From: Desulfonatronospira thiodismutans ASO3-1
GTDB lineage: Bacteria; Desulfobacterota; Desulfovibrionia; Desulfovibrionales; Desulfonatronovibrionaceae
Assembly: GCF_000174435.1 (NCBI RefSeq)
Contig: NZ_ACJN02000003.1
Span: 760,263 to 824,262 of the forward strand
Length of the DNA: 64,000 nucleotides
Reading direction: 5' to 3'
Shown here: positions 33,160-42,626 of the stretch, piece after piece
Position numbering within the stretch: the first letter of the stretch is position 1
How the letters are laid out: the number at the start of each line of letters is the position of its first letter
Notes under the pieces: generated by a model
What the model was told of the DNA's origin: nothing
Database searches by the model: none
What the model saw: only the letters and a program-made list of their open reading frames with translations
Translations under genes and position numbers: made by a program

Positions 33160-33730
33160 AAAACCTCCAGGTTATAATGTTGGACAAAAACATAGATGCC
33201 TCAATCGGGCTTTCGCCCGAAAATCATATCTTCAAGAACAACCTGGGCTGTCCATACTTTTATTAAGCAAATCCTTTTTGCAACCAATTTTTTGCCATGT
33301 ATATCAAACAAAAAATTCGAATGTGTTCTGCATATTAAATTTAATAATTAACAACCATAAAAAATCGTGTCAACCAATAAACATAAAAATATTGTTCACA
33401 ATTTCACATGCTTTAAATAACAATACTCTTTTAAAAATGTAACAGTTCAGCCCTTTTTTTGTATCTGTTTACGCAGTGGACATATAAACTGCTACTTTAT
33501 AATTATCATATACAGTATAAATATCCGTGGACTGTATAATAAACAACAAAGCATACCCCTTAAGGTGTTAAATAAAATTTATTTTACACTACTTTCAACA
33601 GTCTTGAAAAAATACCACCAGAACCCTCCAGAACCAGGTTCTGGATGCACCTGCAAAAAAAGCACTGGTCCGAAATTTCCAATGGATCGGCAAGACCATG
33701 AAGGTAAACAGAACTTCCAGGCTCCCGACT
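33160..33730. other. AT-rich intergenic region
   Basis: This 571-base region is much richer in A and T than its surroundings, especially 33260-33600, and contains short ATACAGTATAAAT and ACTGTATAAT segments in partial dyad symmetry near 33511-33540. No coding frame has a ribosome site. It may be a promoter, nucleoid-protein target or foreign DNA remnant. Confidence 0.5.
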
Positions 33731-34633
33731 TCAGGCCCTCAAAAGCCACAGAGCTGCAACGGCCAGGGCCAGGCCCAGGAAGCGGTAAGCATCCAGGCGC
33801 TCCCTGAAAAATATCGCCGCCAGCAGCACCGGAACAAGAAAGTTCATGCCGTTGACTACAGCCACAACGGATAAAGGACCAAGAGCCAGGGCACGCAGGA
33901 AAAGATAGAAGCCGGCCAGGTTGAGAAGACCCATCAACAGCCCGATACCCAGGGCCAGCCTTCCCGGACCGGGATCCTGGGAAGCGGCGAACATCCTTGG
34001 TGCCAGGGCCAAGGTGAACAGGGTGGAAAATATGTAGGACAGGGCCATAAAAGCCCATATATCGGTATAATCAGCTGCAAACTTGCAGGTAATGGCGGAC
34101 AGACCTCCGGCCAGCATGGCCAGAAAGACCAGCAAGAGACCCCTGGCCCTGCCTGAAACCTGAAAGTCTGAATTTTTGTCCCTTCCCAGAATCCATACAG
34201 TGGCCAGGGAGAATAAAAGGCCAAGCACCTGCTGCAGAGCCAGGCTCTCCTGCAGGAAAAAAACCGCAAAAAGGACAACCAGGACGATGTTCATGCGGAT
34301 CAGAGGATAGGCCACTGCCACTGGCACATACTTCAGGGCCTGGATGTGGCAAAGTGTGGCGCTTGCAAAGGTCAGGCTGTTGGCCAGGGATATGAAAACC
34401 AGAAATCCCGGGTCAGCTATCTCCGGACGCCGAATCAGGGTGACAGCACCCGCCAGCACACCCACAGTGGCCATAAAGACAAAGGTGGTCCTGAAAGTGC
34501 TGCAGTTTTTAGAAGCCGCCACTTTATACAGGAAGCGCTGAAGGCCCATGAGCACAAGCGCTGAAAGGGAATAAACATACCAGGTTTCCATAACAGGATG
34601 CCTTTGCACTGCAGAAAGGGTAAAACCTCTCAT
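33731..34633 (-). CDS. EamA/DMT-family membrane transporter
   Basis: A protein of about 300 residues with ten hydrophobic segments in two EamA repeats; the second ends NFLVPVLLAAIFFRERLDAYRFLGLALA, typical of drug/metabolite transporters. GGGGGAGGG precedes an ATG at 34633. The next ATG, at 34591 (start METWYVYSL), matches homologue starts well but has a weaker site, and the longest frame begins at 34720. Substrate unknown. Confidence 0.8.
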   Translation of the reverse strand: MRGFTLSAVQRHPVMETWYVYSLSALVLMGLQRFLYKVAASKNCSTFRTTFVFMATVGVLAGAVTLIRRPEIADPGFLVFISLANSLTFASATLCHIQALKYVPVAVAYPLIRMNIVLVVLFAVFFLQESLALQQVLGLLFSLATVWILGRDKNSDFQVSGRARGLLLVFLAMLAGGLSAITCKFAADYTDIWAFMALSYIFSTLFTLALAPRMFAASQDPGPGRLALGIGLLMGLLNLAGFYLFLRALALGPLSVVAVVNGMNFLVPVLLAAIFFRERLDAYRFLGLALAVAALWLLRA

Positions 34634-34767
34634 GCAATGCCCTCCCCCTTTCCAAAAGTCAACCAGGGTGTTAAGAGACGTCAAGAACTGTCTTTCCAGG
34701 CTGAATCCGCATATTAACATGCGGCTACCCCGGCGGAGGGGACAGGCACCGGCACTTTTTCGCCCCC

Positions 34768-34842
34768 TGGGATGACATATTTTCCCGGAAACTTGTTGCC
34801 GGGAACGTGTTCATGTATTATTTTGCATCGGATGATCCGGAC
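34768..34842 (+). pseudogene. Fragment of a second spermidine-synthase-like gene
   Basis: In one frame this stretch encodes DDIFSRKLVAGNVFMYYFAS and then DDPDH, which closely matches DRVFSHTLVAGDRFMFYFAS and DDSDQ within the fused gene at 15456 (DNA near 16788-16854). The match stops abruptly on both sides. It is a remnant of a paralogue, interrupted before the radical SAM gene that follows 75 bases later. Confidence 0.75.
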
Positions 34843-34917
34843 CATTTACAACTTATTGCCTGCGTTCAAATTTTCGCAGGCGTATCTTTGCAGTCTTTCC
34901 GACTGCAGGGAGGTCTT

Positions 34918-36099
34918 ATGAAAAATACACAAAGCAAGTTAAAAATCAGCCGTAATAAATTCATCAAAAGCGCCATGGGGGCATGTTCGCTCTGCGCTGC
35001 TGGCATTGCCGTGGCTTCTTCCAAAGTCATGGCCCAGACAGCCCCACCCGAGGCTGAGCAGCCCCAGACAGCCCGGATGGGCTTTACCAGCCCCAGGGAG
35101 GCTGCCTGGTTCAGCAGTGTGGAAGACTCCAAAATAGAGTGCGCACTTTGCCCCAATGGATGCCGGCTCAAACCCGGGGAAAGATCTCTTTGCCGGGTAA
35201 GAGAGAACCGCGATGGCAAGGGCTATACCCTGGCCCACTCCAACCCGGCCCTTATCCAGGAGGACCCTGTGGAGCGCAAACCATTTTTTCACGTCCTGCC
35301 CGGGACCAGGGCCCTGTCCATCTCCACCGCCGGGTGCAACCTCTCCTGCAAGTTCTGCGAGGTCTGGGACATGGCCCTGGTGGATCCCGAAGAGGTACAC
35401 GCCTACGACATGCCCCCTGAAGCAGTGGTAAAACATGCCATGGACGCTGGCCTTAAGTCACTGAGCTACGCCTTTGGAGAGCCGGTAATATTTTATGAAT
35501 ACATGAAAAAAACAGCTGAAAAAGCACGGGAGCAGGGGCTTTTAAACCTGATGCACACGGCGGCCTACATCAATTCTGAACCCCTGCAGGAGATCTGCAA
35601 CTCCGTGGATGCAGTCAACGTGGACCTGAAAAGCTTTGATCAAGAGTTTTACAGGGAGGTTGTCGGGGGAGAACTGCAGCCGGTCTTAGATTCCCTTAAA
35701 ACCATCCGGGAAAAAGGCCTGCACTTAGAAATAACCACCATAGTTATCCCCACCCTGAACGACGACATGGAGATGATAAATGAAATGTGCAGATGGATAA
35801 AAAATGAACTGGGTCCAGACGTACCCCTGCACCTGGCCCGGTTTTACCCCCTGTACCAGCTATCGGGGCTGCCCAGGACCCCGGTGTCCACCCTGGACCA
35901 GGCCCGGGAAACAGCAATGCAGGCCGGGCTGAACCATGTCTACGTTTCCCGGGTGACCGGCCACGAGGGAGAAAACACTTTCTGCCCCGGATGTGGCGAA
36001 AAGATAATCAACCGGGTGGGCTTCGTCATCGACAGCATGGACATACAGGAAGGCAAATGCAGCCATTGCAGCCGGGAGATTTCCGGCATCTGGGCTTAA
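34918..36099 (+). CDS. Radical SAM protein with N-terminal export signal (AmrS-like)
   Basis: A 393-residue protein related to AmmeMemoRadiSam-type/PflA-like enzymes. A signal-like N-terminus (SRNKFIKSAMGACSLC, ending VMAQT) resembles a TAT signal with RN in place of RR. A Cys motif CALCPNGCRL precedes the radical SAM motif C-x3-C-x2-C in CNLSCKFCE. The C-terminus carries two CxxC pairs, a probable zinc ribbon (FCPGCGE, KCSHCSRE). AGGGAGGT at 34907 selects the ATG at 34918; the longer frame from 34807 runs into the pseudogene fragment. The neighbouring minus-strand gene is a second exported radical SAM protein. Confidence 0.85.
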   Translation: MKNTQSKLKISRNKFIKSAMGACSLCAAGIAVASSKVMAQTAPPEAEQPQTARMGFTSPREAAWFSSVEDSKIECALCPNGCRLKPGERSLCRVRENRDGKGYTLAHSNPALIQEDPVERKPFFHVLPGTRALSISTAGCNLSCKFCEVWDMALVDPEEVHAYDMPPEAVVKHAMDAGLKSLSYAFGEPVIFYEYMKKTAEKAREQGLLNLMHTAAYINSEPLQEICNSVDAVNVDLKSFDQEFYREVVGGELQPVLDSLKTIREKGLHLEITTIVIPTLNDDMEMINEMCRWIKNELGPDVPLHLARFYPLYQLSGLPRTPVSTLDQARETAMQAGLNHVYVSRVTGHEGENTFCPGCGEKIINRVGFVIDSMDIQEGKCSHCSREISGIWA

Positions 36100-36116
36100 G
36101 GCCAATGAGCTCATTT

Positions 36117-36295
36117 AAAACAAGGAGAAAACCAGCTCACGCAACGGCGCTACGGCGCTAAGCTGGAAAGCCATAAGTGTTTTTTCTTTGCGCCTTGGCG
36201 TCTTTGCGTGAGATAACTCTTAAGCACTTAGCGCGCTGACGTCCTGGCGTGAGCAAACTCTTAACTATTTTTTACACCTTGGCGTGTGACAACTG
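36117..36295. repeat. Dispersed CTTTGCGTCTTTGCGTGAG-type repeat tract
   Basis: Repeated short segments such as GCGCCTTGGCGTCTTTGCGTG, GCTGACGTCCTGGCGTGAG and ACACCTTGGCGTGTGAC fill the gap between the two convergent radical SAM genes. Such repeats are common intergenic sequences in environmental bacteria. Confidence 0.6.
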
Positions 36296-36301
36296 AGAAA
36301 A

Positions 36302-37357
36302 TCAGGACATCCTGCGCCTGTGCAGCCTGTACTGGGACATGGACCTTTCGTCCAAGTTTGTCAGGCCTGCTTCTTTGGCCCAGTCCATGGCCTCCACAAA
36401 CTCCCGTGAGTTTATGGATCTGGCAATCTTGTCGTATTCAAAGGCCATATGTTCCACCCGGTACTGGGACATGATATTGACATAAGTATCTCTGGGCAGG
36501 TTCTCTGCCACCCAGTCTACAAACTCCCTGGTCCCGGCCACCCGGTTGGGCATGACTAAGTGGCGGACCATGACGCCTCTTCTGGCAACACCCCTTTCGT
36601 CTTTCTCCAACACCCCGACCTGGCGGTTCATCTCAATTATTGAATCCTGAGCCATTTCCGGATAGTCCCCGCGTCCTTCGAGAACGTACTTTGCAGACTC
36701 ATCACTGCCCATGAATTTGAGATCCGGCAGATAGATATCCACTATTCCGTCCAGAAGCTCGATATTCTCCACGAGTTCATAGCCCCCGGTATTGTAGCAC
36801 AGCGGAAGATTCAGGCCATTTTTCATGGCTATTCTTGTGGCGCTTAGAATATTGGGCATGACATGGGTGGGAGTAACAAGGTTTATGTTGTGGCAACCGC
36901 GCCGCTGCAGATCCAGCATCATTTCCGCCAGCTCTTCATCCTCCACTTCCCTGCCCCGCCCTTCATGGGCTATGGGCCAGTTCTGGCAGAACACGCAGCG
37001 CAGGTTGCAGTTGGAGAAAAAGATTGTCCCGGATCCGTTATCCCCCACCAGGGGCAGCTCTTCCCCGAAATGCGGTGACCTGCTGTGCACCACGGCCCGG
37101 CCCGGGGCCCGGCAAAAGCCTTCTTCGCCGTCAAGCCGGTTCACACCACACTTGTGGGGGCAAAGGGTACACTTCTCCAGTCGGGCATAGGCCTCATCCA
37201 CCCTGTCCTTGAGCCTGCCCTCTTCTTCCAGCCGGGCATAAGCTGGAGTCCATTCGCTGTTGCCCACCCCGGGGTTTCCAGCCTCGGAGCACCCGGCAAA
37301 AAAGAATGTGCCTGCAGTTGCAAACACGCCTTTGACAAAATTTCTGCGGGTAATCAT
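36302..37357 (-). CDS. Radical SAM protein with TAT and lipoprotein signal
   Basis: A 351-residue PflA-like radical SAM protein. The N-terminus reads ITRRNFVKG (twin-arginine), a hydrophobic stretch and the lipobox FFAGC (Cys near residue 22), so it is predicted to be exported folded and lipidated. CTLCPHKCGV precedes the radical SAM motif CNLRCVFC. The conserved barrel includes INLVTPTHVMPN and YNTGGYE. The longest frame begins at 37408, but the ATG at 37357 starts the TAT signal. It is convergent with the related gene at 34918. Confidence 0.85.
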   Translation of the reverse strand: MITRRNFVKGVFATAGTFFFAGCSEAGNPGVGNSEWTPAYARLEEEGRLKDRVDEAYARLEKCTLCPHKCGVNRLDGEEGFCRAPGRAVVHSRSPHFGEELPLVGDNGSGTIFFSNCNLRCVFCQNWPIAHEGRGREVEDEELAEMMLDLQRRGCHNINLVTPTHVMPNILSATRIAMKNGLNLPLCYNTGGYELVENIELLDGIVDIYLPDLKFMGSDESAKYVLEGRGDYPEMAQDSIIEMNRQVGVLEKDERGVARRGVMVRHLVMPNRVAGTREFVDWVAENLPRDTYVNIMSQYRVEHMAFEYDKIARSINSREFVEAMDWAKEAGLTNLDERSMSQYRLHRRRMS

Positions 37358-37467
37358 AACCTGCTGCCTCCTTGAATCAAAAAAGGCCCCGGACAGCACA
37401 AGCACCATTAATCATGCTGCCCTGGTTTGCACCTTTAATCATTTGTCACTCTTCTGTCAGCCATCAC

Positions 37468-37541
37468 GTAACCATTCAGGGGGGCCTCGGTGGTGGCTAC
37501 TGGGACTCACGCCTCTGGCGTGACTGGGGACTGTCCCCGCT
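37468..37541. repeat. Dispersed repeat beginning GTAACCATTCAGGGGG, second copy
   Basis: Starts GTAACCATTCAGGGGGGCCT and ends GGGGACTGTCCCC; compare 27902-27963. A further GGGGACTGTCCCC at 37893-37905 is followed by GAATGGTTAC, the inverted start motif, near 37929. Confidence 0.75.
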
Positions 37542-37590
37542 AAGTACTAAGGCGGGCATTGCCCACAACCCAATAAAGAAAAGAGCTTTT

Positions 37591-37790
37591 TTGACAGGAT
37601 TAACAGGATTAAGAGATTGATTAAGAGAAAAACATTTTTGTCCTGGCCGGAAGCCAGGCCAAAAGGTAATCACTCCAGCACTCACTTTTTTCCGGCACTC
37701 ATGAAGAAGAAAGTGAGTGCTGGATGGTTAATGCAATCAGCGGCTTCCGGCCGCTGATTGCTTATCCTGTCAATCCTGTTAATCCTGTCT
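37591..37790. repeat. About 200-bp inverted-repeat element
   Basis: The ends are inverted copies: TGACAGGATTAACAGGATTA on the left and TAATCCTGTT/AATCCTGTC units on the right. Inside is a perfect 14-bp hairpin CCAGCACTCACTTT (37675-37688) with AAAGTGAGTGCTGG (37710-37723) and a second hairpin CAGCGGC/GCCGCTG. No protein is encoded. The rest of 37358-38188 holds only dispersed repeats. Confidence 0.65.
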
Positions 37791-38188
37791 AAGTTTCTTG
37801 TTTTTTGTGACATGGTCTCAAGAGTAAATCACTAGCTGTGCAGGTTCACAAACTTAGTGTCTACAATTTTTGTATTGCGAAAAAGGTGTCGCGGGGACTG
37901 TCCCCGGGCCGTTTCCTGCGCTTTTTGAATGGTTACCCCATCACCATGTCTCGGCAGGATTCCAGACAGATTCTCATTGTCAGATAAATAATACACTCAT
38001 CCGGGATGTAAATAAAGCGCAAACATCATTACTCAGCACATCTTATGTCTGACCTTTTTTACCCATTTCAGGTTTGACGCAAAATGGGTAAAAAGAGAGC
38101 TCAGTATTTTTGTGCAAATTATCCAAAAAAACTTGTCCGGAGCTGTTTTAATGGCTATTATGTTTTTCCCCGCAGGAGATATGAAAAA

Positions 38189-39352
38189 ATGAAAAAATTT
38201 GTGACTCTGGCCATTATCCTCTCATTTCTGGGACTGATGGGATACAAGGTCTACCAGGACATCCTTTTTCCTGAACCCGCCTCCAATGGCCCGGGCCAGA
38301 GAGCTCAGGCCGTAAGCGTCGAGCCGGTACGCACCGAGACTTTGCTCCACCGTGCAGAGATTACCGGCACCCTGGTGGCTGAAACATCATTTCAGGTCGC
38401 CCCCAGGGTGTCCGGCAGACTTGAAAAACTGCACGTGGATATCGGAGACCGGGTGGCCAGAGGGGACATCATAGCAGAGCTGGACAGCGAAGAATTCGCC
38501 CAGGAGGTCCATATGGCCACGGCTGAACTGGAGCTCGCCCGGGCTGCACTGGTGGAAAGCTCCAGTGAGCTGGAGGTGGCCCGAAAAGACCTGGACCGTT
38601 CCCAAAGGCTTTTTGAAAGGGGCAATCTCTCCCAGTCCGAGCTGGACCAGGCCCAGTCTGTATTTGATGTCCGCCAGTCCAGACATGATGTGGCCCAGGC
38701 TCAGGTCAGGCAGAGACAGGCCGCCTTAGAGGCTGCCAGGGTCAGGCTGGAATATACCACCATCCGGGCCAGATGGTCCGGGGATGACCCCACCCGCCGG
38801 GCGGCCCGCCGCTTTGTGGACGAAGGCGACATGCTGCAGGCCAACGAGCCCATAGTCACCATCATTTGCACCAGAAATCTCAAGGCGGTCATAAATGTAA
38901 TCGAACGGGACTATCCCTTCATATCCACCGGCCAGAGTGCTGTAATCAAGCCGGACGCCTTTTCAGACCTGCAGCTTGAGGGAACCATCATCCGCCTGGC
39001 CCCTCTGCTGGAGGATGCCACCCGTCAGGCCAGGGCGGAGGTGCTTGTGCCCAACCCGGACGGTCGTCTGGCCCCGGGAATGTTTGTCCGGGTGCAGATT
39101 GAACTGGGTCAAAGGCCGCAGGCCACAGCTGTCCCCTCGGCGGCCCTGGCCCGCCGCAACGGCTCCCATGGGGTTTTTGTGGCCCACAGGGACACCATGC
39201 AGGCACATTTCGTCCCGGTGCGCACAGGGCTTCAGGACGGCCGGCTGGTGGAAATAATTGAGCCTGAGCTGGAGGGCTACGTGGTCACCTCGGGCAGGCA
39301 CCTGCTGGTGGACGGGGCTGACATTGTCGTACCTGAAGGATTTGAAGAGTGA
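38189..39352 (+). CDS. RND efflux periplasmic adaptor (HlyD/MFP family)
   Basis: A 387-residue membrane-fusion protein: N-terminal membrane helix, a lipoyl-like half motif (VAPRVSGRLEKLHVDIGDRV), an alpha-helical hairpin (about 110-190, ELARAALVESSSELEVARKD), then beta-barrel and membrane-proximal parts. It links the RND pump at 39537 to an outer-membrane channel not present here. AGGAG precedes the ATG at 38189. A three-codon frame, ATG AAA AAA TGA (38181-38192), overlaps the start and could affect initiation; the longer upstream frame from 38084 has no signal sequence. Confidence 0.9.
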   Translation: MKKFVTLAIILSFLGLMGYKVYQDILFPEPASNGPGQRAQAVSVEPVRTETLLHRAEITGTLVAETSFQVAPRVSGRLEKLHVDIGDRVARGDIIAELDSEEFAQEVHMATAELELARAALVESSSELEVARKDLDRSQRLFERGNLSQSELDQAQSVFDVRQSRHDVAQAQVRQRQAALEAARVRLEYTTIRARWSGDDPTRRAARRFVDEGDMLQANEPIVTIICTRNLKAVINVIERDYPFISTGQSAVIKPDAFSDLQLEGTIIRLAPLLEDATRQARAEVLVPNPDGRLAPGMFVRVQIELGQRPQATAVPSAALARRNGSHGVFVAHRDTMQAHFVPVRTGLQDGRLVEIIEPELEGYVVTSGRHLLVDGADIVVPEGFEE

Positions 39353-39354
39353 TA

Positions 39355-39410
39355 ATTGGGGGATTTAGGGATTGGGGAATTGGGGGATTCAGGGACTTGG
39401 GGAATGGATG
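39355..39410. repeat. Imperfect GATTGGGGAATTGGGGG repeat tract
   Basis: Reverse-complement version of the CCCCAATC tract at 1742-1806, with about five units such as AATTGGGGGATT and GGGATTGGGG, directly after the adaptor stop. Confidence 0.7.
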
Positions 39411-39536
39411 CGGGTAGAGGCAGCCTTGTTGGAAGCTTTGCATTTTTATAGGCTTAAATAGTCAGCCTTGCCTGTGGACCGCCATCGGATATCCGACAAC
39501 AAATAACAGATAATAGATTTACCAACAAAGCCAGAA

Positions 39537-42500
39537 ATGAACAAGCTCTCCTCTTTCGCAGTCTCCCGCCCGGTCCTGGTGACCATGGCCTCCTTGATAG
39601 TGTTGCTGCTGGGCCTGGTCTCCCTGTCCAGAGTAGCCATAGACCTCATGCCGGACATCACCTACCCCACCATCAGCGTGCGCACTAATTATGAACATGC
39701 CGGACCGCAGGAGGTCGAAAACCTAATTACCAGGCCTTTGGAACGGGCCTTCAGCGCCGTACCCGGGGTAGATGAAATATATTCCAGGTCGGTGGAGGGC
39801 TTAAGCGATATCCGGGTCAGCTTTGCCTGGGGAACGGACCTGGATGCAGCCGCCAATGACCTGCGCGACCGCCTGGACCGGGTCGCCCCGAACCTGCCCA
39901 CTGATGCCGACCGGCCCTTTCTGCGCAAATTCGACCTGGCCAGTTTTCCCATACTTATCCTGGGGGCCTCCAGCCGCCTGGACCCCATAGAGGCCCGCCG
40001 ACTCATCGAGGACGAGGTGCGCCACAGGGTGGAACGTGTCCCCGGGGTGGCCGCCCTGGAAATCCGCGGAGGCCTGGAACGCGAAATCCATGTAGACCTG
40101 CTGCCGGGCAAGATCCAGGCCCTGGACCTTTCCTTAGAGGAAATAAACCGGCGTATCCGTGAGGCCAACCTGAACTTCCCGGCAGGAGTGCGCGAAGAGG
40201 ACCAGCATGAGACCACCGTGCGCATCCTGGGAGAATTCACCGACCTGCAGGAACTCTCAGGAACAGTCATTGCCCAGAGAGACGGGTCCACCATCAGGCT
40301 GGGGGACATCGCCGATGTCCAGGACTCCTGGGAGCGCATAACCCGCCTGGTCAGGGTCAATGGAGAACCGGGCATCAGGCTTACCATCAACAAGCAGTCC
40401 GGGGCCAATACCGTGGAAGTGGCCGGCCAGGTCCTGCAGGAAGTGGAGCGCATCAACCGTGAGTTCCCCCAGCTGGGCATATCCCCCATTATCGACACTT
40501 CCAGCTACATCCAGAGGTCCATCACCAACGTGGCCGGAACCCTGCTCTACGGCAGCTTTTTTGCCGTGCTGGTGCTGCTCTTTTTCCTGCGCAGCCTGCG
40601 GGGCACGGCCATCGTGGCCGCAGCCATTCCCATCTCCATCGTGGCCACCTTTATCATTATATATTTCGGAGGGTTCACCATAAACCTCATGACCCTGGGG
40701 GGACTGGCCCTGGGGGCGGGACTGCTGGTGGACAACTCCATAGTGGTCCTGGAAAACATCCACCGTAAGCGCGAAGGCGGCTCCCCACCGCCCCAGGCCT
40801 CGGTCTCCGGGGCCGGAGAGGTGGCAGCAGCCATCACCGCCAGCACTTTGACCACCATGGCCGTATTTCTGCCCATAATATTTATCCGGGGCATGGCCGG
40901 GGTCATGTTTACCCAGCTGGCCTATGTGGTGGGTTTTTCCCTGCTTTGCTCCCTGGCTGTGGCCCTGCTTCTGGTGCCCATGCTCTACTCCAGATGTCTT
41001 GGCCCCATGAGCTGCGCCGGGGGCAAAACAGGCACAGTCGGCGGCATAAATGCAGTATCTAAACGCTTTTTCGGCAGCCTTGAATCCAGCTATCAGTCCC
41101 TGCTGGACACCTGCCTCAGGCACAGGGCCCTGACCATCCTCACCGCCCTGCTGCTTCTAATCTCCAGCATGGCCTTGGTGCCCTACATCGGAACTGAGAT
41201 GATGCCTGAGACCGATGAGGGGGAGGTGCGCATAAATATAGAAATGGACGTGGGCTCCAGGCTGGAAGTCCTGGACAGGGCCGCTTTGCAGGTGGAGGAA
41301 ATCGTCAAGCGCCAGGTCCCTGAGGCCGAAAACGTCATTTCCTTTCTGGGCGGTGTGGGCTGGCGCTTTTCCGGCTCCCACCTGGGGGAAGTCCGCATAA
41401 GCTTGGTGGAGGAAAGTAAAAGAGACCGCTCCAGCCAGGAGATTGCAAATGACCTGCGCCGCGAGCTGAACCGGATTCCCGGGGCGCAGATAAGGACCAG
41501 GGCCGGCGGCGGGCTGTTTATCCTGCGCCTGGGCGCATCCGATGGCGACCGGGTGGAGGTGGAAATCCGGGGACACGACTTAGATACCTCTGCGGCCCTG
41601 TCCCAGAGAGTCCAGGAACTGGTGGAAGCTGTGCCCGGCATAAGCGATGCCAGTATCAGCCGCGAAACCGAGGCCCCGGAAGAAATCATAACCGTTGACC
41701 GCGCCCGGGCTGAAAGCATGGGAGTAAGCGTCTCCCAGGCTGGCGAAGCCCTGCGCACCGTGCTTTCAGGTTCCACTGCAGGCTACTTCCGGGACCGGGG
41801 AGAGGAGTATTCCATCCGGGTCAAGCTCAAGGACGCGGAATTCATGCCCCTTGATGAAATCTTAGACACCACCGTGGCCGGACTGGGAGACACCGGCATT
41901 GCCCTGCGCAACCTGGTGGACGTACGCCCGGGCACCGGACCCATGAATATCGAGAGAAAGGACCAGGAAAGGATTGTTACTGTCTCGGCTGACTTTGCAG
42001 ACACCAGCCTGGGAGAGGTTGTGCGCGATATTCGAAGCCAGCTGGAGCTCATGCCCATTCCCCAGGGCTTCAGCATCGGTTTCGGCGGGGACTACGAAGA
42101 ACAGCAGGAGGCCTTTGGAGAACTGGGACTGGGGCTTATCCTGGCCCTGGTGCTGGTGTACATGGTCCTGGCCTGCCTCTACGAGTCCCTGCGCGACCCT
42201 TTGATAGTCATGTTCGCCGTGCCCATGGCCATCATCGGCGTCTGCCTGATGCTTTTTCTCACCAACACCACCTTCAATATCCAGTCCTACATAGGGTGCA
42301 TCATGCTGGTGGGCATCCTGGTGAACAACGCCATCCTGCTGGTGGCCCAGACCAACCTGCTGCGCCGCAGGGACGGCATGCTCATGCAGTCCGCCATCCG
42401 GGAGGCCGGACGCAGGAGACTCAGGCCCATTCTCATGACCGCCCTGACCACCATCTTCGCCCTGACCCCCCTGGCCATCGGGGCCGGAGAAGGCGGCGAG

Positions 42501-42614
42501 GCCCAGGCCCCCATGGCCCGGGCCATCATAGGCGGGCTGGCCAGCTCCACTCTGGTCACCCTGGTCCTGGTCCCGGTAATGTATTCCTTCATCGCCCGTA
42601 AAGACGATAAATAA
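39537..42614 (+). CDS. RND-family efflux pump (AcrB/MdtB-like)
   Basis: A 1025-residue inner-membrane proton-driven transporter of normal family length. It has the N-terminal helix, two large periplasmic loops and twelve membrane helices. Family stretches include MPDITYPTISVRTNYEHAGP, SFFAVLVLLFFLRSLRGT, the proton-relay region GLALGAGLLVDNSIVVLENI and the C-terminal GILVNNAILLV. Substrate unknown. Its adaptor lies 185 bases upstream. No clear ribosome site is seen before the ATG. Confidence 0.95.
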   Translation: MNKLSSFAVSRPVLVTMASLIVLLLGLVSLSRVAIDLMPDITYPTISVRTNYEHAGPQEVENLITRPLERAFSAVPGVDEIYSRSVEGLSDIRVSFAWGTDLDAAANDLRDRLDRVAPNLPTDADRPFLRKFDLASFPILILGASSRLDPIEARRLIEDEVRHRVERVPGVAALEIRGGLEREIHVDLLPGKIQALDLSLEEINRRIREANLNFPAGVREEDQHETTVRILGEFTDLQELSGTVIAQRDGSTIRLGDIADVQDSWERITRLVRVNGEPGIRLTINKQSGANTVEVAGQVLQEVERINREFPQLGISPIIDTSSYIQRSITNVAGTLLYGSFFAVLVLLFFLRSLRGTAIVAAAIPISIVATFIIIYFGGFTINLMTLGGLALGAGLLVDNSIVVLENIHRKREGGSPPPQASVSGAGEVAAAITASTLTTMAVFLPIIFIRGMAGVMFTQLAYVVGFSLLCSLAVALLLVPMLYSRCLGPMSCAGGKTGTVGGINAVSKRFFGSLESSYQSLLDTCLRHRALTILTALLLLISSMALVPYIGTEMMPETDEGEVRINIEMDVGSRLEVLDRAALQVEEIVKRQVPEAENVISFLGGVGWRFSGSHLGEVRISLVEESKRDRSSQEIANDLRRELNRIPGAQIRTRAGGGLFILRLGASDGDRVEVEIRGHDLDTSAALSQRVQELVEAVPGISDASISRETEAPEEIITVDRARAESMGVSVSQAGEALRTVLSGSTAGYFRDRGEEYSIRVKLKDAEFMPLDEILDTTVAGLGDTGIALRNLVDVRPGTGPMNIERKDQERIVTVSADFADTSLGEVVRDIRSQLELMPIPQGFSIGFGGDYEEQQEAFGELGLGLILALVLVYMVLACLYESLRDPLIVMFAVPMAIIGVCLMLFLTNTTFNIQSYIGCIMLVGILVNNAILLVAQTNLLRRRDGMLMQSAIREAGRRRLRPILMTALTTIFALTPLAIGAGEGGEAQAPMARAIIGGLASSTLVTLVLVPVMYSFIARKDDK

Positions 42615-42626
42615 AAAGGAAATCCA

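Noticed and set aside
33146-33442. 98-codon frame in the AT-rich gap
   Set aside because: It starts inside the oppositely oriented small membrane protein gene, has no ribosome site and has no recognisable pattern.
38084-38188. N-terminal extension of the RND adaptor from 38084
   Set aside because: The extra 35 residues precede the natural membrane helix, and AGGAG lies just before the ATG at 38189.
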